From assembly GCA_005406025.1 (NCBI GenBank), contig BGZK01000760.1, positions 62,001 to 126,000 on the forward strand: DNA of 64,000 bases, in the 5' to 3' direction. The translations under genes and the position numbers were made by a program. The notes under the pieces are model-generated. The model did no database searches. It was not told where the DNA came from and worked only from the letters and a program-made list of their open reading frames with translations. Positions 15,240-64,000 of the stretch are shown piece by piece (position 1 is the first letter of the stretch; every line of letters starts with the position of its first letter). The DNA comes from Eumeta japonica. Taxonomy: Eukaryota > Arthropoda > Insecta > Lepidoptera > Psychidae.

Positions 15240-15460
15240 AATGAGATTGCGCCTACGCAGGAAACTGGTCGGCCGCGCCGCCGCACCGCCGGCGCGGCCC
15301 CGCGGCGTTCAGGTTTCAGTTTTTTATTCAGTGGATCGCAACGTAAACCACGAAACGCGCGCCGCCGACCGGCCGAGCGTTTACCCTTTTGCGTACACTT
15401 TTGTAACTCTGAACGTAATAGAAATTCTTATATCATATTGTGAGTGTCAAATCTAGTTTA
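15240..15460. other. Isolated GC- and CpG-rich patch
   Basis: A sharply GC-rich, CpG-dense block (notably 15270-15310 and 15355-15380) in very AT-rich surroundings. It gives overlapping + strand frames without recognisable protein content. Possible readings are a solo LTR, part of a MITE, or a CpG-rich promoter. I see no paired terminal repeat that would settle it. Confidence 0.4.
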
Positions 15461-16062
15461 GTATTACATTCTAAGTTCTAATTCTGAGAGTGATGTAATA
15501 AACAACTGCCGTAGCGATTGATGGTTTTTGCATCTCTTCCCTCCAACGATAACTCGCTCACTTCAAATATACCAAACACGGGATACACCTCTTATTATTT
15601 AAAATTTTTGCTTGCACCTCGTTCCTTTTAAATAGGTTTACATTAATACATAGGTTCTTAAATAAAATTAATTATGATGGTTCTCAATTAGGGTCCTCCA
15701 GAACTCCAAATGACCAAGTAAATTAATAAGAACACACTGAAAATTTTAGTGAAATTCGTTTAATTATGATTTTTAGTAATTTTCATTAAACCCTTAACCA
15801 TGGAACTAAAAAAAGTAGTCTAAATCCTTTTCATTGGTTAAATGTCTTCATGCCAATTATATTGGCAAGTTTAATGTTTATCGATTAAATTATAAAAGTA
15901 CTTATTATTTTCACAAAACACAATTACAGAACCATATGCTACTCTAAATCGTCTTTGTGCTAATATGAAAAAAATGTGCAAATTTCAGCGAGTTTTTTGG
16001 TAATATTTATGGAGCCTTAAATTATTTATCCTGTATTATTTATCCAAATTATTTATCGAACT

Positions 16063-16309
16063 ATTCCATACGAAATTTAATTGAAATTGGTTAAGATGTA
16101 AGGGAACTCAAACCAATGCAACCCAAAATGTATTATATATCCTTTCATTGATTTCCAGCTATCACGATTATAAATTTTATTGAAGTCGGTTAAACTACAA
16201 AGCTTCTTAGTAATTCTCATGCGTCCTAAAAATGTAGATACCTTATATCCTTTCATTGGCTTCCAGCTTTCCTCGTACAAAATTTCATTGAAATTGGTTA
16301 AGATATAAG
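16063..16309. repeat. Degenerate tandem repeat, about 100-bp unit, interrupted by the hAT element
   Basis: Three successive units, starting near 16063, 16161 and 16269, share ATTGAAATTGGTTAAGAT-like and CCTTTCATTGGCTTCCAGCT-like blocks with about 98-108 bases between starts. The third is cut by the hAT insertion at 16310. The - strand reading frame across them shows the same repetition (ILTNFNEILY, DFNKIYN). Confidence 0.7.
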
Positions 16310-16542
16310 CAGCGGCGGCCTTACCCATTGCGAGGCTTCGGGCGGCAGGTCTTTGCAAGGCCCTTTGTTCTACGGAAAAGTACCTATGTGATGTGAAAGT
16401 AGGTCTGTCTGGTTGTTTGGTAGGTATTCGTTATGTTTGACGAGAAATGTTAAAGTTATACAAATAAATAAAATTTGAGTTTTAAAATATTTTACTTACA
16501 TTGAAAGATTTACAAAATTAACAAATACAGAGACGATAAATT

Positions 16543-16950
16543 TTAAAATTGATGTTTGCGGCTTTTACTAAGACTAAAATCTTTAATTAGAGCACAATAA
16601 TCTAACGAATGAGCTACGTCATTTTCGATTGAAAGAATAGCAAGGGCTGAAAGCCGATCCTTTGTCATCGAATTCCTCAAATATGTTTTAATAATTTTAA
16701 GCCTCGAAAAACTCCTTTCAGCAGACGCAACCGTAACAGGTGTGGTGGCAATAATTCTCAGAACTATTTCGATAGTGGGGTAAGCTTCAGTTAATTTTTT
16801 TTCTATTATGTATTTCAGCACCGAGATAATGTCATCGTTTCCTTCATACACACGGATGAACATATTCAGTTCTTCGTACAATTTATGTCCATCAATATCA
16901 TATGATCCTCCTACTGTCACAGATATTTGCAAGTCGCTGCATTGCTTCAA
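16543..16950 (-). pseudogene. hAT transposase C-terminal (hATC dimerisation) part
   Basis: Contains TTPVTVASAERSFSRLKIIK followed by YLRNSMTKDRLSALAILSIE, the hallmark hATC dimerisation segment. It is the last open part of the transposase reading frame within the 16310-19197 element. Confidence 0.85.
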
Positions 16951-17041
16951 AAGTTCACTGTCACTAATTTCCTTTAATCTTTTTATATTATATCATGTAT
17001 AATATACATGACCAAATATGCTCTCGTGATGTTTAAGTGCC

Positions 17042-17533
17042 TCACTCAAACCCAGAATGGCAGCTTGCGCGCGCATTGTCGACAATAACATAAAAATTGT
17101 TTATTTTGAAAATCTCTTCCGCATTCAATTCATGAGCTTCATCTTCCCCTTCATAATCAAAATGCCTTTTTTTACGTCGTCTTCTGACTTCTTTAAACTG
17201 TCTGTCAATATCATTTTCCTCGGCTATTTCTCTCGCCGTTACAAGGGATGACTGAAAACCATTTTCTCGATAATTATCGAGCCAATTTGTGAATGCGTCT
17301 AGGTGTTGTATAGCCACATCTAAGTGCATGTTTTCGCATAGCCACATTTTACTGATAGCATTTATCTTTGTAAGAATGTCATACCATATGAGCAGTGAAA
17401 CTACAAATTCGTAGGTAGTTATTTCCTTTTCTATAGAATGGCATTCACTGACCAACTGAAAATCTGTTGTATTTTCTGCTAAATCTTTTAAAGCATAACA
17501 TATATCGCTTAGCTGGTGTTTAACGGCCTTCAC
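17042..17533 (-). pseudogene. hAT transposase central part
   Basis: An open segment of 163 residues between the core and the hATC region. It includes a charged EVRRRRKKRHFDYEGEDE stretch and CHSIEKEITTYEFVVSLLIW. In ZMYM1-like hAT transposases this corresponds to the helical insertion. It is separated from both neighbours by frameshifts or stops. Confidence 0.7.
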
Positions 17534-17691
17534 CGATGCTACCCTGCACTCCTATCTAGTTTCAGAAAATGGTTTTAGTGATAAGGATTTTTATGAGCAT
17601 TTAAAATAGCCCACCTCTGACTTGAGCCGGCAAAAAGAGTGTAAAACCTTTGTAGCAAAGAAATGCTGCATCTCCTAGGATGAGATTCCAG

Positions 17692-18150
17692 CTATGACCC
17701 CCACAAGGTAAAAAAATAAGCAAGTGGATTAATTTCAATAATACGCTTTTGGACACCACTTTTTTCACCCCGCATATTGGCTCCATTATCATATCCTTGG
17801 CCTGTGCAGTTTTGCAATGATATACCTAACTGTTCTAATTCTGTGATTATATAATTAGTCAAACTCTCAGCTGTGGTTTTTTCGACGGCTATGAAATCAA
17901 TAAAATGTTCTTCAATTTCAGCTGTTTTTGTACTAAAAAATCTTATAATAATTGATAGTTGCTCAATACGAGAAACGTCGCGAGTACAATCAAGAATTAT
18001 AGGGTAATATTTATTATTAATTATTTCTTCAACAATTTCAGTTTTAACGTGACTTGCCATTAATTGTATGAGCTCATTTTGAATATTTTTTCCGATATAG
18101 TGGTCATTAATCGTTTCATCTTTTACTTGTTTTAAGAGAAGTCTCAGCAC
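17692..18150 (-). pseudogene. hAT transposase catalytic core part (DUF4371 type)
   Basis: Shows YYPIILDCTRDVSRIEQLS, carrying the first catalytic aspartate context, and later TGQGYDNGANMRGEKSGVQ, carrying the second. Both are typical of ZMYM1-like hAT transposases. The frame ends near 17692. Confidence 0.85.
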
Positions 18151-18570
18151 GGGATCAAATCGGGTTATTACTTTAATAATTCTATAAAGTTGCCGCTTGT
18201 CTCACCGAACCTGAATCAGATGTTAACTTCTCTCTATGATCCTTGAAGGCCAAATTGTGAGATGCTAAAAAATTTACAATTGCGAGCAATTATTCTAAAA
18301 TATCTCTCCAACGTTGCTTTTCTTGTTCAATATGTGACTAAGCCAAGGAGTCAATAGTGGAACAGTTTATTAAACCATTCTCTAAATTAATCCATTTCAG
18401 CATATAATCTTTGTGCTGTCGACTAGATTCGTGAGACTAGATAATCACCCAAGTGTTTCCAATCACACACTCCTTCACTTGATCCAATCTTTGTATTTTC
18501 TAGCCCGAATATTCGACAAGGAAAGCAGTAAACGGCATCCTTTGTTTGTGAATAAATCATCCAGCGCCTG

Positions 18571-18912
18571 TCAAGCTTTACCGCTGGACACCCTTACCCC
18601 TTCACCGTTAACTAATATCTTATTATAATGATATTCACCGAATCGCCGTCCATTATCATTTACGGAAAATAACTCAACTTTAATCCGGATTGGACCTCTT
18701 AATACAATCTCAGTTCGGTCTACATCAGTAATTGTTATGGACCACAAACCGGGGTCATTTTGAGGATTCAGATTTTCCATTCCAGCACTCATGAATGTGG
18801 ACATGACTCGAGATTCGTGTTCTTGACTGGATAGCGTTGACGGCGGCGGCACCCATGATGATGTGGAAGGAATGTTTTCAGCTGAATCAGGATTAAAGTC
18901 ACTTTCATTCAA
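18571..18912 (-). pseudogene. hAT transposase N-terminal part
   Basis: Begins MNESDFNPDSAENIPSTSSW and contains NDPGLWSI, RGPIRIKVELFSVNDNGRRF and YHYNKILVNGE, which match the region before the TTF-type zinc finger of ZMYM1-like proteins. It breaks before the zinc finger. Parts of that finger are readable out of frame at 18400-18570. Confidence 0.75.
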
Positions 18913-19205
18913 TAAATCTTTTGTATAGGTTTCTTGAATAACTTTTTATATATTTATATAAAGATCCAGGTAGATTTTTTTGTCTCTGCTTTCTTTTGAT
19001 AGCTCGTTTCCTTTTTGAACTACCTGACTCAAATTTTCTACCGGCATCATGATCACGCGAACTCATTTCATAAATCTTGTTTTGTTTCGCACAAACATAG
19101 TTAAAAATATAGTTAAAAAATCTGTATTTTTTTTAAATTTTCTTGACGCAAGGCCCCGGGCGATTACCCTGTTCGCCACCCTCTAAGGTAGCCTCTGACT
19201 ATAAG

Positions 19206-20425
19206 CATTGTGTGTATGTCTGTTGAAAACTTCTTCAAAAAGTATTTTTTTACAATAAATCTTAAATTGCTCTATTGATAAGTTCCAAAATTTAACTAGC
19301 TGTTATGTATAGAAAACCGACGTTGATTGTTGCAAACTGCATCAAAATCGTTCGTTAGTGAAAGATATCATTAACGAAAAATTCGCAAAAAGGTATTTAT
19401 TCAAAATAACTTCTAGTTCTTGTTGGATTAATGTTAAATGTTACTGTCGATGACTATATGACCTGTTGATGACGTTATCAACCGCGATCCCGATCTCGGT
19501 CTCGTCATCGATTTCATAGTAGAAAAACCCATATTCTTAAAACACACAATGCCGCTACTAATTTTGTTATGAAACGATCTCATTTATGCTCTTGATCCTG
19601 ATCTCAGTCCTGGTCGTGATTTCGATATTGAACTTGAATCTCCCTTGAATAATATTGTCGTTACCGATAACTAATCGGCACAAATAAAGAATTTGTCCTA
19701 CGATCATGCAAGCAAAAATCAGGAGCAAAAGTTAGTATCTTTAAAAATTGTACAAAAATTATATAAAGATTCTAACATATAAGCTGTATTACTATATTCT
19801 ATTGTGTGAGGTGTTAATTCGCGGAAATCTATAAATAAACGTAGAGGGGCTTTCGTCACCCTCGTGTGACAAGCATTATTGCTTGTCACACGAGGGAGCG
19901 CATCTGTAGGTTGGTTTTAACATTCCTTACGCCCTGTTGGACGTGATTGTCTGCATTTTCCTGAGGATGTGCCTAGTTGGCATGAAACGTACGTAAAAAT
20001 AACAATAACTATTAGGTTAAATAGACAATTAACACTTGTGTTCGATATCCGTCAATCCTCTCGGACCTATATTCAATCATTTAGGGATTCGTAGTGGAAG
20101 AACAGATTCGAGGGTCAGCGGTGGGCTGCATGCTGCATTTTAATGCATGTTGCAGGCAGGTGTCTCGCTATATTAATGTACAGTTTCAAATAATTCTGTT
20201 CAACCATTAAAGTGTCATTGAGTAACAAGCATCCAAACATACAAAGTTTCACATTAATAATATTATTAGGATTAGTGGTCACCCAATGGTCGAAATTTGC
20301 GTTTATAAGTTCGAACGTTATCGAGTTTGTTTTACAAAAGTGGATTTTTTAAATCTTTTATTAAGTTAGCTGCGAGCATGTACAACTACGTCATTAGCGT
20401 GTGTTGTTTGCGTCTATTCCTTTTA
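19206..20425. other. Gene-free spacer with a perfect hairpin
   Basis: No gene seen. It holds a perfect 17-bp inverted repeat at 19859-19896 (CCCTCGTGTGACAAGCA, four-base loop TTAT, then its exact complement). Alternating 'cgatcccgatctcggtc'-like sequence near 19485 and 19595 resembles worn sequence elsewhere (14740, 44160, 40010) and may be one old repeat family. Confidence 0.5.
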
Positions 20426-20757
20426 CAGTGGAGCGTCGATTATCCGAACTAATTGGGGGACTTGGGTGTTCGGAAAACCGGTATTTTCGGATAATCGAAC
20501 TACCTACATGTATATCGCATTTGAAGTAGAGAGTTTACTTTCACGCGGCAAAATTTAGTACAATATCGACAAGTGGTTACTTGGGAGTGACATACGAGGA
20601 CAAGAACAAGCGAACGAGTCGCGACAAGTGCGCGAAAATAGCAGCGCGGGGGCGCGAGCGGGGCGCGCGCGGGACGGGGGGTGTGGACCCGCCCGAATTA
20701 CTGTTCGGATAAGCGGTCGTTCGGTTAAGTGACGTTCGGATAATCGACACTCCACTG
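20426..20757. mobile_element. pogo/Tigger-like MITE with terminal inverted repeats
   Basis: The left end CAGTGGAGCGTCGATTATCC and, on the other strand, the right end CAGTGGAGTGTCGATTATCC form 24-bp terminal repeats with one mismatch. A TA dinucleotide precedes the left end, and the right flank is CA, so the expected TA duplication has decayed. The inside has no transposase and includes a GC-rich block at 20610-20700. Further internal copies of the GTTCGGATAA motif occur. Confidence 0.85.
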
Positions 20758-21765
20758 CAATACTTCATAGGTAATATTTAAAATATTTTATTAGTAACAG
20801 TAAAGAAAAAATAACACACGTCAATGACATTTTTGTACCTAAGCGCTCGCAACTAACGTAGATATAATCATCTCTAAAATGTATAGGCAATGATATGTAA
20901 CAGGTATAGTGAATTCTAAATAGTAAAACCTGTATTGTAGATTGTACATAGATTGTAGATTGTTTGAGTGTGAATTATGACGAATAGAGAGTACTAAATA
21001 AAGGCTTCAATTTTCCGTTGAAAGCAGGAAACAAATTAGCCGTTTCCCATTGTTTTTTTTTTATTGATAACACCAAAGCTCAATAACAGCTACAAAAAAA
21101 AAAGAAAATCGTCTGACAAACAGAGGTGAAAAATTACTGAAGTATTTGGTCTTTACATAATTATATATAGAGAGATCTCGCTAAACAAAGGATTATATAA
21201 ACTTTCTGTCAACTTCTTACTTCAAATTACTTACTTCAAAAATTATTACGACTGATAGCCAACAGGGAGAGGGATTAAATTCGCGAATAGGTTGTAAATG
21301 GGGTTGTAAATAACTCGGGGTAAGTAATGGATTCAGGATCGAATTTTAATAAACATCGAAATATAGATCAAAATTGCTTATTCATGGCGGTTGTGTCGGG
21401 GGCAAAAGTTAGTTAATAAATTAATATCTTTGAATAATTATATAATTACGGCCGTTATATTCATTATAATGGCTGCATTAATATAATATGTTTATATACA
21501 AAATATTTATTGAAAATCATATTTTTTGTGTGTATCGTTACATTAGATTAAATACAAAATTGAAACAATTATTTGAATGTTTTTAGAAAAGAACAATTGC
21601 ATTCTTAACTCTTAAATCAGATCAGTTGATCAATAATGTAGATGAAAAAAAATGTTACTATTGTACTATTGATATTTCAACATTATTTTTTGTATTTTTC
21701 AAATTTTGTATATTGTATTTTTAATTGGTTAAACAATTTATTAGTTTAAAATAAAAATAGATGAA
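20758..21765. other. 3' flank of ABCB gene A
   Basis: No gene seen. An AATAAA on the - strand at 21742-21737, 24 bases past the ABCB gene A stop codon, is a plausible polyadenylation signal. Confidence 0.55.
21737..21742 (-). terminator. Polyadenylation signal of ABCB gene A
   Basis: AATAAA on the - strand, 24 bases after the TAA stop codon. Confidence 0.55.
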
Positions 21766-51144
<29,379 letters not shown>

Positions 51145-53502
51145 TTTTTTTTTAGTACCAATAATTATTTTTAATTAATTATGTTTATTGAATTTAGTGT
51201 CTATATATATCGTTATAAAATTAAATTACGTCCCCGCGATTTACTTTCGCGATACAAAATAGACAACGTTCATCGTTACTTACAAGCGGACAATATTTAT
51301 ACTAAACGCAAAATTGGCACTGTTTGACAGGTGCTGCGTTGTTGACATCCCTTATCACGTTGATAAGACGACATAATATTCAGGAATTAAACAATACAAG
51401 GCAATGGAAATACCAGAGATTATGTAACCGAGCACCATTTTTGGGATTTCGACATATGACGCGTGCTGTTGTAGAGATTTATTATTGATGATTTACGATT
51501 CATTTGATTTTCATGTAATTTGAGTAATTAGATACGTCTTAAAATACAAGCCGTGGAAAATAAAATATAAACTGTTTAAATTCAATACTATTTCCAAAGT
51601 ATTTTTAACTAAAATTCTTACAAGTATAGGCACAAATATAATCGCTTTACATTTTTTATTATTATTATAAGCGCACACCTATTCCCCAGGAGGGTAAGCA
51701 GAGATTACAAATTTTCATATGGTATGAGCTTTGCATGTCTTGCTTCACCGACGCCCATCAAACTGTTATGCAAGCCCGTCGCTTTTGGGTGCTTAAAATT
51801 TGGTCCTGCACATATGAGTGTTAATAACACATACATAAAAGAACCATGGGGTGAAAATACCAAAACGGGAAAGTTAACAATATTTATTGGAAGTTCTGCA
51901 AATCCTACGAGTTGTTGTAGCTGAGGTATATCACAAATAATTTTATAAAACATTAAAATAAAATAGTGTTATATACTGTTTGGCTATATAAGACTTGAAG
52001 TGTTCTAAAAGTACATTAATATGAATCAATTTTCACGTTTCTGCTGCTGTGGTCCAAGATCCAATTTCACCAACCGATGTTAACAATTAACAGGCCATCA
52101 ATGTAAGTTTAGGATCTGTTCTATATAAAAAATATTCCTTATAATTCGGGAATCTGTTTAATGCAATGATAATGGATGAGGATCTTTTTAGCTAATTCAA
52201 AATTCAAAGATTTATGCAAGTACTAATATATAAACATACATATACACATTAACACAAACAAACATACGCACACGTGAGTGCGCGCGCACCCACACACCTA
52301 CGCACCCACATACGCACTCATATACGTACATACAGACATTACTCGGAAAATGGCCGAAATAGATTCTTAAAATCCTAAAATGTCAAGATTCGATGAAAAC
52401 TCGATTTACGAAAATCGGGGTTAAAACAGTAACTTTCCTATTTTATATAAAAAAAAAACTTTTATGGCGTAAAGTTGAAAAATTAAATGGATACCGGTTC
52501 AGTTATTTCAGAGCTACGATGCCAACAAAGACGCACAGATATGCTTTTAATACCTCTCTACTTGCGTCGGGGGTTAATAAAATAATCATCCTTTGGATCG
52601 AATAATTTTGGGAGGCAACTTTAGCCAACTTCTCTCCGTAAATTATAAGGATATGAAACGGCATAATATTTTCTTGGATTTTCCATTTACTTAGCATACA
52701 ACCTGTATATAGATTAAGTTGATAAAACAGCCATGAATATGGAAAAACCTGTATATTTTTTTTCTTTCTGCACCGTTTTACGATATGCATAGACGATATA
52801 GTTTAATATTTTTTTCAATAGAAATGAAAGTAATTTGTGTGTTTCAATAATTGTAACATTTATAAAGACATTTCTAAGTAATAAACTTTGGCATTAGCAT
52901 TTAAACCATTGAAAGGGAGAGATTTAGCCCTTTAATATTTAATAGTTCAAATTCGGTGCACATTGTCCCCTTCGTTAAGCCTGCCGTTACGTGATGTGAT
53001 TTATATTTGTCAGACAGCGATATAAAACAGTCGTCAAAAAGGGTATTTATTATGAGTAAGTGTAAAATTGAAGGATGTATGTCAAATAAACCAAGATTGG
53101 TTAATTTGGAAATTGTAATAAAATTCTGCTTATGTAGGGATGATTTTCTTGTTTGATTTCATTGCTAACGGAGAAACTTTCATTTAGAAAAATAATTATT
53201 TATTTCATTAAACAAAAATTACATTCGCAGGCACAACATATAACAAGCATTTTTTATTACTCCTTGAAATATTTATTTCTTCTAATTAATATTCCCTCCA
53301 TTATTTTGTATACATCATTTTTAAAGAAAGATTATATTTTTCTGTATCAGAATGGCATTTATTCATTGCAAAGACTAACTTAAATTCTTATTAACCGAAG
53401 ATGGAGTATTTTTACATACATTGCCGATATTATATTAACTAGAATTTGATTTCATACACAGTTGACACAGAGTTTAGTTGAGGTTTAATGCAACGAGTTA
53501 AA
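51145..53502. other. Spacer between ABCB gene B (3' end) and gene A (5' end)
   Basis: About 2.36 kb that should hold the gene A promoter and any 5' non-coding exon. I see no convincing TATA box or initiator. Contents: a worn dispersed repeat at about 51670-51840 (CACCTATTCCCCAGGAGGGT; TGCTTCACCGACGCCCATCA; TATGCAAGCCCGTCGC, a lepidopteran short repeat type) and a CA-rich simple sequence at 52240-52330. No other gene. Confidence 0.5.
52240..52335. repeat. CA/TA-rich simple-sequence tract
   Basis: Irregular CACA, ACAT and CGCACACG units on the + strand, a decaying dinucleotide repeat. Confidence 0.75.
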
Positions 53503-53503
53503 T

Positions 53504-62970
<9,467 letters not shown>

Positions 62971-64000
62971 CTGAAAATAACCAATAATATATTAAATACG
63001 CACATTGGTCGTAGTGAGGTATCAATATTTTCATTGAATATTTGGGTTAGTCTTTATTATATATTATTGACAGCTTCCTCTCTAAAAAAAAGTATTTCTC
63101 ATGAAGTTAATAAATTTGTTTGTAAATGAAACTGTAAATATATGCAAGATAAGAATTGTAATATGAAAACTATTAAAGAGATCAAGTATGATTTTAACGT
63201 GTTTATCATTGACGTGAGAAATGAGCGGACAGAGCATAGCTAAGCAACAATGATTGACCTCTCCAAAATAAGTCAGCTCGCTATTAGTACCATAGACGCA
63301 CACCAACATCTAAGTAAATCTATCGATTACCGTTACGCTCTCAATTTAGCCTAGATTACATCGAAGTTGGGTCAAATATTTTCCTATCCTTCTTCACAAA
63401 CTCAATTTCAAAAATGGCAGCTATCCCAAATCTTATTGTAAAAAATGTGTTGTTTTGTCACAGTAATTGGGTAAAATTTTCTTTACATTGTCATATTCTA
63501 TTCGCATAAACGTACTTTGCATTGCTTTGCAATTACAATTACAATGCTTCCGGCAATGGTTAGCATTCCTTTGTCTGACTATTTTCTTCGTTTATGCATG
63601 GTATTCATTAGTGTTGGTAAATAATTATCATCCATTGCAAAAACAACATTAGATAACACAGAATAACAAAATTGACCTTTTTTTTATTGTATGAGATTTT
63701 TCTACTGTTACTAATTTGGGCGCGCCGATTTCGAATCTACCCTCAGATTTTTTGTGGCAGATCTGGCTAGTGCGATACAGGCGCCGTTTTGAATTTGCAT
63801 AAGTAATCGATAATTTCTATCAATAGAAGTGTAACCAAACTAGTTTCTGTATAAATTTCCTTATGTCTTCCTCAAGGAGGTCGTGTTTAAACGGTCCTGA
63901 TTGTTTTTTGTGTTATTTGTGGATAATATATGTTCCATGTATTGGGTTTCCATTCGTCGGCAATGGAAACCCAAAGTAGTCTACTTTGGGTTTCCATTGC
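62971..64000 (-). other. Upstream intron sequence of ABCB gene B, truncated by the window
   Basis: Expected to be intron 14 of gene B. No exon-14-like sequence (compare FSNPSFWHVLKLSK in gene A) was found before the edge. It ends in nested hairpins at 63944-64000. Confidence 0.5.
63944..64000. repeat. Nested perfect hairpins at the right edge
   Basis: 63960-63979 is the exact reverse complement of 63981-64000 (20-bp stem, one-base loop). The left arm also pairs with TGGGTTTCCATT just upstream (stem about 12 bp, ends near 63973). One sequence is thus present in the order direct, inverted, direct. Confidence 0.95.

Larger units (their letters stand above)
16310..19197 (-). mobile_element. hAT-superfamily DNA transposon (ZMYM1-like transposase), inactivated
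   Basis: The ends start CAGCGGCGGCCTTA (left) and, on the other strand, CAGAGGCTACCTTA (right), typical hAT termini. They are flanked by 8-base sequences GATATAAG (16302-16309) and ACTATAAG (19198-19205), a target duplication with two changes. On the - strand it encodes a broken transposase: N-terminal NDPGLWS/RGPIRIKV region, DUF4371-type core and C-terminal hATC dimerisation region. Several frameshifts and stops show it cannot act on its own. Confidence 0.85.

Noticed and set aside
15207..15456. Two overlapping + strand frames in the GC-rich island
   Set aside because: Open because of GC composition. No domain, no splice context, and low-complexity R/A/P content.
20555..20768. - strand frames of 63-66 residues
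   Set aside because: They lie inside the pogo/Tigger-like MITE, which has no coding function.

Overview
The window is AT-rich nuclear DNA from an insect, most probably a moth or butterfly. Genes are split by GT-AG introns, and many dispersed repeats match families I know from lepidopteran genomes: the 'agggttccgta' repeats at 42749 and 46494, hAT MITEs, mariner, DIRS, and a short repeat family present in several copies. The species cannot be named from the sequence.

Layout. (1) 603-3719, + strand: complete 7-exon NADP-dependent prostaglandin/alkenal reductase gene (PTGR1-like), with a decayed extra copy of part of exon 5 in intron 5. (2) 3968-8896: degenerate DIRS-type (tyrosine-recombinase) retrotransposon on the - strand with inverted termini. 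(3) 10551-10823: scrap of a piggyBac-like transposase. (4) 12528-13467, + strand: complete two-exon O6-alkylguanine-DNA alkyltransferase gene (MGMT). (5) 15240-21765: gene-free repeats, including a 2.9 kb hAT element with terminal repeats and target duplication and a pogo/Tigger-like MITE. (6) 21766-51144, - strand: a full-length ABCB multidrug transporter (P-glycoprotein/Mdr49-like) in 23 exons, about 1261 residues once one 2-nt frameshift in exon 8 is allowed for. (7) 53504-62970, - strand: the last nine exons of a second, tandem ABCB gene. Its first half lies beyond the right edge.

The two ABCB genes are head-to-tail duplicates. Eight of the nine shared exons have identical lengths, but introns do not match. 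The cores of exons 21-23 are almost identical in nucleotides, while exon 15 has diverged strongly, which looks like exon-limited gene conversion. Gene B exon 16 carries a 13-nt insertion that forms a perfect hairpin with its neighbour and breaks the frame. Several other near-perfect short-loop hairpins occur in the window, which suggests a template-switch process or an assembly artefact.

Functionally the genes fit a defence theme (alkenal reduction, DNA alkyl repair, xenobiotic efflux). Nothing shows co-regulation, and I did not find a clearly new multi-gene system. The most unusual observations are the hairpin insertions, the exon-core homogenisation and the decayed exon copy.
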